From Nonomuraea soli (GTDB lineage: Bacteria > Actinomycetota > Actinomycetes > Streptosporangiales > Streptosporangiaceae): a stretch of DNA of 64,000 nucleotides. The position numbers and the translations under genes were made by a program. The DNA is taken from contig NZ_JACDUR010000001.1 in NCBI RefSeq assembly GCF_013761175.1, forward strand, positions 682,001-746,000, read 5' to 3'. This document shows positions 59,261 to 64,000 of this stretch, in pieces (positions within the stretch are counted from its first letter, which is position 1; the number at the start of each line of letters is the position of its first letter). The notes beneath the pieces were generated by a model. The model saw only the letters and a list, made by a program, of their open reading frames with translations. It was not told the origin of the DNA and did no database searches.

Positions 59261-60193
59261 TTCCAGCAGCCAGTCCAGGTGCGCGCGCGGAGCGGCCAGG
59301 AAGGCGCAGGCCACCTTGCTGACGTCGCGGGCGGTCTTCGGGTCGACGTCGCCCAGCGGCAGCGTCCTGGCCGCCACGTGCATGTCGTAACAGCGCTCGG
59401 CGATCCGGTCCAGCACCCAGGCGGTGGCCGCCTGCTCGTCGAGGCCGTACTCCCTGGTCGCCAGCACCACCAGGTTGTGCGGGTCGCCGTGCTCCTTCGG
59501 CTTGCTCGCCACGTCGTTGCACCACGCCGTCACGTCGCTGCACGCCTCGACCAGCTCCTGCCACGGCTCGCTGCTGTGCAGCCAGGCCGGGACCTCCACG
59601 CGCAGGCACGGCTCGACCAGGTCGAACAGGTACGGCCCGACCGTGCCCCTCCTGAGCGCCGGGTACTCCGTGAGCGTCGGGGTGCGGCCCGTCAGCCGGT
59701 TCTCCGCCTCCGTACGGCACGCGTCGTACTGGATCTTCAGGTGGCCGGCGAACCGCGAACGCCAGTGGTCGCTCATCCGCGAACTCGTCACCCGCCACAG
59801 ATCCGCGAACGACGACTCCAGCGGATGCTCGGCCGAACCGTTGAGCAGACCGTGGAAGATGTCCAGCGGGCACGGGCCCTCGTCCAGCTCGTCGTCGAGA
59901 TGGAACAGCCACGTCAGCCACTGCGCGAACAGCGCCGCCGCCGCCGCGTCGAACTCGGCGAACGCCCGGCCCGCCAGCCGATGGAAGCCCACACCGGGAT
60001 CGGCGCGCAGGCCCGTACGGCGGGCCCAGTCGATGACGGCCGCCTCGATCGCGTACACCGACGGGTGCATCCGGCACGGCGCGGCCATCGCGGGGACCCG
60101 CTCCACCAGCGGCAACAGGTCCTGCGCCGCGATCCTTGCGGGGACGCGGCTGCGCGGGATGAGACTGGACAGGGATTTCAGGACCGACCTCAC
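59243..60193 (-). CDS. class I terpene cyclase
   Basis: Soluble terpene synthase of 316 residues, a normal length for bacterial sesquiterpene or diterpene cyclases. The Mg-binding DDxxD-like motif is FHLDDELDEG (residues ~96-105) and the NSE triad is CNDVASKPKEHGD (NDxxSxxKE, residues ~228-236). Near the C-terminus RY in ESTRYA may be the diphosphate-sensing Arg-Tyr pair. The product cannot be predicted, and no prenyltransferase or P450 is adjacent. GTG 60193 follows GAGG by about six bases and lies within a repeat unit of the upstream array. The 3' end overlaps the DUF5937 regulator gene by 18 bases. Confidence 0.92.
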   Translation of the reverse strand: MRSVLKSLSSLIPRSRVPARIAAQDLLPLVERVPAMAAPCRMHPSVYAIEAAVIDWARRTGLRADPGVGFHRLAGRAFAEFDAAAAALFAQWLTWLFHLDDELDEGPCPLDIFHGLLNGSAEHPLESSFADLWRVTSSRMSDHWRSRFAGHLKIQYDACRTEAENRLTGRTPTLTEYPALRRGTVGPYLFDLVEPCLRVEVPAWLHSSEPWQELVEACSDVTAWCNDVASKPKEHGDPHNLVVLATREYGLDEQAATAWVLDRIAERCYDMHVAARTLPLGDVDPKTARDVSKVACAFLAAPRAHLDWLLESTRYA

Positions 60194-60340
60194 AGCGACC
60201 TCGACTCTTCCACGCTGACCTTCACCGGGGTCCGCGCAGGACCCCGCACAGGACCCCGCACGCAGGCCCTCACAGGGACCCGTGCGAAACCCCTCACCGG
60301 GCCCCCGCGAGGGACCCTCACAGGGACCCTCACAGGGGCC
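60189..60340. repeat. 12-bp-period repeat array linking EF-hand stop and terpene cyclase start
   Basis: CTCACAGGGACC occurs at 60269-60280 and 60317-60328, with one-mismatch copies CTCACAGGGGCC (60329-60340) and CTCACAGCGACC (60189-60200). CGCACAGGACCC-type relatives in 12-base steps lie at 60233-60265. On the minus strand the unit reads CTGTGAG. In the first copy it provides the EF-hand TGA, and in the last copy the GTG start of the terpene cyclase. Confidence 0.8.
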
Positions 60341-60875
60341 CGAAAAGCCAGTTGCCCGGGGCGTGGGGATCGTCGCCCGTGTAGTACTCCCTGACCGCCA
60401 GCACCAGCTCGGAGACCGTCAGAATGCCGTCATGATCACGGTCGAGCCGGTCGAACGCCTCGCCGACGTCGTCGTAGGCGGTGCCGAACGCGCCCAGCAT
60501 CAGGCGGAACTCGCGCATGCCGATCGTGCCGTCGCGGTTCTGGTCGCACAGCTCCGCCACCGCCTCGACAGCCGGGCGGAACACCGCGTCGTAGCCGGAC
60601 CCTTCGACGAAGGCGGCCGTCATGCCCTTGCGGAAATCCTCGGGCGACAGCCGGGCGTCGTTGTCACGCTCCAGCGACCGCGTCAGGGCCGTCCAGATCC
60701 CGTCGAACCCGTCGACGAGCCTGCGCCCGATCAGCGAGGTGGGAGACTCGCCGAAACCCACGAGGAGCCGGGCGCCCAGGCCCAGCACATCCTCGCGATC
60801 GATCTCGCCCGTGCCGCTCACGTCGAGATGACCAAACGCACGATCGAGCTTGTGATCGCGCAGGTCAATAGGCAT
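60330..60875 (-). CDS. EF-hand calcium-binding protein, calerythrin-like
   Basis: Cytosolic protein of 181 residues with the four-hand layout of calerythrin and sarcoplasmic calcium-binding proteins. Loops: DVSGTGEIDRED (~18-29), ERDNDARLSPED (~69-80), DQNRDGTIGMRE (~111-122) and DRDHDGILTVSE (~145-156). Hands 3 and 4 have all canonical ligands; hand 2 lacks the usual Gly at position 6. GGGGGAGG precedes the ATG. It lies upstream of the terpene cyclase on the same strand, separated by a repeat array, and may share its transcript. A functional link is not established. Confidence 0.93.
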   Translation of the reverse strand: MPIDLRDHKLDRAFGHLDVSGTGEIDREDVLGLGARLLVGFGESPTSLIGRRLVDGFDGIWTALTRSLERDNDARLSPEDFRKGMTAAFVEGSGYDAVFRPAVEAVAELCDQNRDGTIGMREFRLMLGAFGTAYDDVGEAFDRLDRDHDGILTVSELVLAVREYYTGDDPHAPGNWLFGPL

Positions 60876-60982
60876 TTTGCCTCCCCCGAGACTCTGCTTG
60901 GATCACATTAGGGGCAGTGGGTGAGGTTTGTCAGCGAGGCGCGTCGTCAGCGGCTTCGCCGGGTCTTTCACAGAACCCCCTC

Positions 60983-60998
60983 GTAACGTGTGCGAAAC
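60983..60998 (+). promoter_or_regulatory. GlnR-like box upstream of glutamine synthetase
   Basis: GTAAC-GTGTGC-GAAAC matches the actinobacterial GlnR half-operator consensus gTnAc-n6-GaAAc exactly. A second half-operator expected 22 bp upstream is weak (AGAAC at 60972-60976). The site lies about 55 bases before the GTG of the GlnA2-like gene, suiting nitrogen control. Confidence 0.55.
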
Positions 60999-61053
60999 AC
61001 GGACACGGCATGCTGGTATGGAGACACCGCCGTCTATTTCGCAAGGGGAATCC

Positions 61054-62415
61054 GTGGACCGTCAGCAGGAGTTCGTGCTGCGCACGCTGGAAGAGCGTGA
61101 CATCCGGTTCATCCGGCTGTGGTTCACCGACGTGCTCGGCTTCCTCAAGTCCGTCGCCATCGCCCCCGCCGAACTGGAAGGCGCCTTCGCCGAGGGCATC
61201 GGCTTCGACGGCTCGGCCATCGAGGGCTTCGCCCGCGTCTACGAGTCCGACATGCTGGCCAAGCCCGACCCGGCCACCTTCCAGATCCTGCCCTGGCGCA
61301 GCGAGATCCCCGGCGCGGCCCGCATCTTCTGCGACATCCTCATGCCCGACGGCTCGCCCTCGCACGCCGACCCCCGCTGGGTCCTGAAGCGCGCCCTGGC
61401 CAAGGCCGCCGACATGGGCTTCACCTTCTACACCCACCCCGAGATCGAGTTCTTCCTGCTCAAGCAGCGGCCCGCGCCCGGCGTCAAGCCCGAGCCGATC
61501 GACGCCGGCGGCTACTTCGACCACACCCCGCACAGCGCCGGCCACGACTTCCGCCGCCAGGCGATCATGATGCTCGAGTCGATGGGCATCTCCGTCGAGT
61601 TCAGCCACCACGAGGGCGCCCCCGGCCAGCAGGAGATCGACCTGCGCTACGCCGACGCCCTCACCACCGCCGACAACATCATGACCTTCCGCCTGGTCAT
61701 GAAGGAGGTCGCGCTCGAGCAGGGCATCTGGGCCTCCTTCATGCCCAAGCCCTTCACCGAGCACCCCGGCTCCGGCATGCACACCCACATGTCGCTCTTC
61801 GAGGGCGACCGCAACGCCTTCCACGAGCCCGGCGCCGACTACCAGCTCTCCAAGATCGGCCGCTCCTTCATCGCGGGACTTCTCAAGCACGCCGCCGAGA
61901 TCACCGCGATCACCAACCAGTGGGTCAACTCCTACAAGCGCCTGTGGGGCGGCGCCGAAGCCATCGCGGGCATGGGCGGCGAGGCGCCCTCGTACGTCTG
62001 CTGGGGGCACAACAACCGCTCGGCCCTCGTGCGGGTGCCGATGTACAAGCCCCACAAGGGCGGCTCGACGCGCATCGAGTTCCGCTCGCTCGACTCGGCG
62101 TGCAACCCCTACCTCGCCTTCGCCGTCATCCTCGCGGCTGGGCTCAAGGGCATCGAGGAGGGCTACGAGATGCCCGCCGCGGCCGAGGACAACGTGTGGG
62201 CCCTGACCAGCTCGGAGCGCCGCGCGCTCGGCATCAGGCCGCTGCCGCAGTCGCTCGACGAGGCGATCGGCATCATGGAGCAGAGCGAACTGGTGGCGGA
62301 GACGCTGGGGGAGCACGTGTTCGACTTCTTCCTGCGCAACAAGCGCAGCGAGTGGTCGGAGTACCGGCGCCAGGTCACGGAGTACGAGCTGGGGCGCTAC
62401 CTGCCCGTCCTGTAG
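61054..62415 (+). CDS. glnA2: glutamine synthetase type I, GlnA2-like
   Basis: Glutamine-synthetase-family ligase of 453 residues. The opening QQEFVLRTLEERDIRFIRLW and GFDGSAIEGFARVYESDM match GlnA2 of actinomycetes. Active-site motifs include HPEIEFFLLK (Glu metal ligands), HHEGAPGQQEIDLRYADALT, KPFTEHPGSGMHTHMSLF and RIEFRSLDSACNPYLAFA. The adenylylation motif (NLYDLPPE) is absent, so it is not controlled by GlnE-type modification. GlnA2 of Streptomyces has been reported as a gamma-glutamylpolyamine synthetase, so polyamine use rather than ammonium assimilation is possible. GTG 61054 follows AAGGGGA by four to five bases. Confidence 0.92.
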   Translation: MDRQQEFVLRTLEERDIRFIRLWFTDVLGFLKSVAIAPAELEGAFAEGIGFDGSAIEGFARVYESDMLAKPDPATFQILPWRSEIPGAARIFCDILMPDGSPSHADPRWVLKRALAKAADMGFTFYTHPEIEFFLLKQRPAPGVKPEPIDAGGYFDHTPHSAGHDFRRQAIMMLESMGISVEFSHHEGAPGQQEIDLRYADALTTADNIMTFRLVMKEVALEQGIWASFMPKPFTEHPGSGMHTHMSLFEGDRNAFHEPGADYQLSKIGRSFIAGLLKHAAEITAITNQWVNSYKRLWGGAEAIAGMGGEAPSYVCWGHNNRSALVRVPMYKPHKGGSTRIEFRSLDSACNPYLAFAVILAAGLKGIEEGYEMPAAAEDNVWALTSSERRALGIRPLPQSLDEAIGIMEQSELVAETLGEHVFDFFLRNKRSEWSEYRRQVTEYELGRYLPVL

Positions 62416-63004
62416 CTCCCACCCGATAGATCAAATGCAGCACCCGGTCCCCCTCCACCACCGCCCGGGGGTTCCCCAGCATCGTCAGCGGCCCCCCGAA
62501 CCCGCCGAAGAACCGCTTGCCCGTCCCCAGTAGCACCGGCACGACGTTGAGGTTGATCTCGTCCACCACTCCCGCCTCGAACGCCTGCCCGCCCACCTCT
62601 CCCGCGGTGACCGACACCACCCCGTCCCCCGCGTACGCGCGCGCCTGGGCGATCGCAGCCGTGACCCCGTCGGTGACGAACGTGAACGGCGCGTCGGGGA
62701 AGGGCCAGTCGCCGGGCGCCTCGTGGGTGACGACGAAGACGTGTTCCCCGGCGGCCGGGACGCCGTTCCAGCCGTTGGTGAAGTCGAACAGGGTGCGCCC
62801 GATCACGCAGGCGCGCACGTCCGCGGTGCTGGACCGGATGAACTGCGCGCTCTGCGGGGTGACGTGGAAGACCCTGTCCGGGTCGCCCATGGTGATGGGC
62901 ACCTCGCCGTTGCCGTACCAGTCGAAGAGCGGGTCGACGGTGTTGTCGTGGTGGGCGATGAAACCGTCGAGGGATACCGTCGCGCTGACGATCACTGTGG
63001 CCAT
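62375..63004 (-). CDS. RibD/dihydrofolate-reductase-like reductase
   Basis: Protein of 209 residues of the RibD C-terminal/DHFR-like superfamily, NADPH-dependent reductases often found as stand-alone genes in actinomycetes. Typical features are VIVSATVSLDGFIA at the N-terminus, ACVIGRTLFDFTNGW and the late DEINLNVVPVLLGTGKRFFG. The physiological substrate is unknown. Its 3' end overlaps the glutamine synthetase gene by 41 bases. The aldo/keto reductase gene is 30 bases upstream on the same strand, so the two reductases may share the MerR-controlled promoter. Confidence 0.9.
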   Translation of the reverse strand: MATVIVSATVSLDGFIAHHDNTVDPLFDWYGNGEVPITMGDPDRVFHVTPQSAQFIRSSTADVRACVIGRTLFDFTNGWNGVPAAGEHVFVVTHEAPGDWPFPDAPFTFVTDGVTAAIAQARAYAGDGVVSVTAGEVGGQAFEAGVVDEINLNVVPVLLGTGKRFFGGFGGPLTMLGNPRAVVEGDRVLHLIYRVGATGRAGSAPARTP

Positions 63005-63034
63005 GTCCGTACAGACCGGCGCCGGCGGGAGAAC

Positions 63035-63904
63035 TCATCGAATCCTCGCGAACTGCTCCGCGCTGAGCCTCACCTCCAGCGCCGCCACGTTCTCCTCCAG
63101 GTGCCCGATCGACGTGGTCCCCGGAATGGGGATGATCGTAGGCGACCGGTGCAGCAACCACGCGAGGGCCATCTGTGCCGGGCTGGCGCCCAGGTCGGCG
63201 GCGATCTCGGCGACGGGTGACCCCGCCCCGGCGTGGCCTCCCATGGCGATGGGGAAGAACGGCAGGAACGCGATCCCTTCTCGCGCCGCGTGGTCCACAA
63301 CGTCGTCGTGGCCGCGTGCGGCGAGGTTGTACAGGTTCTGCACGGCCGCGATCGGTGTGATGGCGGCGGCGGCCGTCAGCTCGGCGACCGTGACCTCGGA
63401 CAGCCCGATGTGCCGCACCTTGCCCTCCTCGCGCAGCCGGTGCAGGGCACCGATCTGGTCGGCGAGCGGCACCGTGGGGTCGATGCGGTGCAGCTGCAGC
63501 AGGTCGATGCGTTCGACGCGCAGGCGCCGCAGGCTGAGTTCGGTCTGCTGGCGCAGGTATTCGGGGCGGCCGAGGGGCACCCATTCGGCCGGGCTGGGCC
63601 GTACGACGCCGACCTTGGTGGCGACGGCGACGCCGGGGAAGGGGTGCAGGGCTTCGGCGACGAGTTCCTCGTTGCCGCCGAGGGCGTAGGAGTCCGCGGT
63701 GTCGATGAGGGTGACGCCGAGTTCGACGGCGCGGCGCAGGAGGGTGATGGCGGAGGCGCGGTCGGCGGGGGTGCGCCAGATGTGGGCCTGGTCGGCGGGG
63801 CGGGTCCTGGGGTCGTCGCTGAGGCGCATGGTGCCGTAGCCGATGCGGTTCACGCGCAGGTCGCCGCCGAGGAGGAAGGTCTGGTCGATCTCGTGAGTTG
63901 TCAT
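63035..63904 (-). CDS. aldo/keto reductase
   Basis: NADPH-dependent oxidoreductase of 289 residues. The catalytic tetrad is visible: Asp in LIDTADSYALGG, Tyr in the same box, Lys in VATKVGVVRP and His in LLQLHRIDP. The C-terminal NADP motif is IIPIPGTTSIGHLEENVAAL. ATG 63904 (MTTHEID) was chosen over 63943, which would include the promoter. A MerR gene diverges from it and a MerR-type promoter lies between, so induction by an electrophile or drug is likely. Confidence 0.93.
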   Translation of the reverse strand: MTTHEIDQTFLLGGDLRVNRIGYGTMRLSDDPRTRPADQAHIWRTPADRASAITLLRRAVELGVTLIDTADSYALGGNEELVAEALHPFPGVAVATKVGVVRPSPAEWVPLGRPEYLRQQTELSLRRLRVERIDLLQLHRIDPTVPLADQIGALHRLREEGKVRHIGLSEVTVAELTAAAAITPIAAVQNLYNLAARGHDDVVDHAAREGIAFLPFFPIAMGGHAGAGSPVAEIAADLGASPAQMALAWLLHRSPTIIPIPGTTSIGHLEENVAALEVRLSAEQFARIR

Positions 63905-63911
63905 GGCTGAG

Positions 63912-63943
63912 AAGCTAGGACTTCTCACTGATGTGAGATTCAA
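63912..63943 (-). promoter_or_regulatory. MerR-type promoter with dyad in a 20-bp spacer
   Basis: On the minus strand TTGAAT (63943-63938) and TAGCTT (63917-63912) are separated by 20 bp, longer than normal. TCTCAC-N4-GTGAGA (63923-63938), a perfect inverted repeat, occupies the spacer. An overlong spacer with a central dyad is the hallmark of promoters activated by MerR proteins through DNA distortion. The -10 ends seven bases before the aldo/keto reductase ATG, so that mRNA may be leaderless. Confidence 0.7.
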
Positions 63944-63966
63944 GTCGATGTGAGGAGCGTCACACC

Positions 63967-64000
63967 GTGAAGATCGGGGAGCTGTCTCGGCACACCGGGG
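63967..64000 (+). CDS. MerR-family regulator, N-terminus only
   Basis: Eleven codons from GTG 63967 read KIGELSRHTG after the start, the classic opening of a MerR-type winged helix. The gene runs out of the window. It is divergent from the aldo/keto reductase gene, and the MerR-like promoter between them is its expected target. GAGGAGCG lies upstream as ribosome site (63951-63958). Confidence 0.8.
   Translation, partial: MKIGELSRHTG

Noticed and set aside
59243..60875. A terpene biosynthetic gene cluster
   Set aside because: Only the cyclase is present; no prenyl-diphosphate synthase, P450 or methyltransferase is adjacent.
1..64000. tRNA, rRNA, insertion sequence or phage genes
   Set aside because: No cloverleaf-like T-arm words, rRNA blocks, transposase motifs or terminal inverted repeats were recognised on either strand by reading; a covariance-model search was not possible.

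Overview
The window is high-GC, densely coded DNA with frequent GTG/TTG starts and GTGA/ATGA stop-start overlaps. It carries actinomycete hallmark genes: an AfsR/SARP regulator, an NADPH:F420 reductase, a CopD-CtaG fusion, DUF305/DUF3105 proteins, a class I terpene cyclase and EF-hand calcium proteins. The gene set fits a filamentous actinomycete, perhaps of the Streptosporangiaceae (Nonomuraea-like). That placement is an impression from gene content, not a computed result.

Layout. 1-5.1 kb: end of a NarL-type response regulator, a membrane protein, and a translationally coupled operon (DUF6421-like protein, SDR, threonine-aldolase-like lyase). 5.1-11.4 kb: EmrB-type exporter, phytoene-dehydrogenase-like oxidase, DUF305/DUF3105 pair, alanine dehydrogenase, Excalibur protein. 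11.4-17 kb: purine block (NCS2 permease, EF-hand, orphan xanthine dehydrogenase Mo-subunit, PucR). 17-21.4 kb: AfsR-like SARP/NB-ARC/TPR regulator, a previously uncalled 43-aa secreted peptide with its own terminator, and a divergent XRE-TPR regulator; this looks like a peptide-receptor signalling locus. 21.4-28.6 kb: copper/cytochrome oxidase assembly (CopC, CopD-CtaG), a lone HATPase domain, methionine aminopeptidase, phytase-like esterase, F420 reductase, secreted lipase. 28.7-36.3 kb: LysR, cyclase, small LuxR, a two-component system with an ABC exporter, hydrolase. 36.4-41.1 kb: MocR regulator divergent from a transsulfuration enzyme and threonine dehydratase, then panB. 41.3-50.3 kb: MFS pump, intradiol dioxygenase, self-regulated MFS-TetR pair, an uncharacterised beta-helix/cupredoxin/membrane/TetR operon, and a phosphotransferase pseudogene. 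50.3-57 kb: nadE and an unusual signalling operon (full histidine kinase, SARP-receiver-HTH fusion, kinase without an ATPase domain). 57-64 kb: MFS with DUF5937/ArsR regulator, terpene cyclase and EF-hand protein joined by a repeat array, GlnA2-type glutamine synthetase with a GlnR-like box, DHFR-like reductase, and an aldo/keto reductase with a MerR regulator starting at the right edge.

Two themes stand out. First, signalling novelty: the secreted peptide/XRE-TPR locus near 20 kb and the SARP-receiver fusion with a catalytically incomplete kinase near 53 kb. Second, short tandem-repeat arrays sit across or directly behind the stop codons of five genes (27.4, 29.3, 31.3, 31.6 and 60.3 kb). 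In the last case the same repeat word supplies one gene's stop and the next gene's start.

No tRNA, rRNA, insertion sequence, CRISPR array or replication origin was recognised. The only gene-free stretch longer than 300 bases is 31313-31651, which holds two repeat arrays; the bases between them (about 31436-31558) show nothing recognisable.
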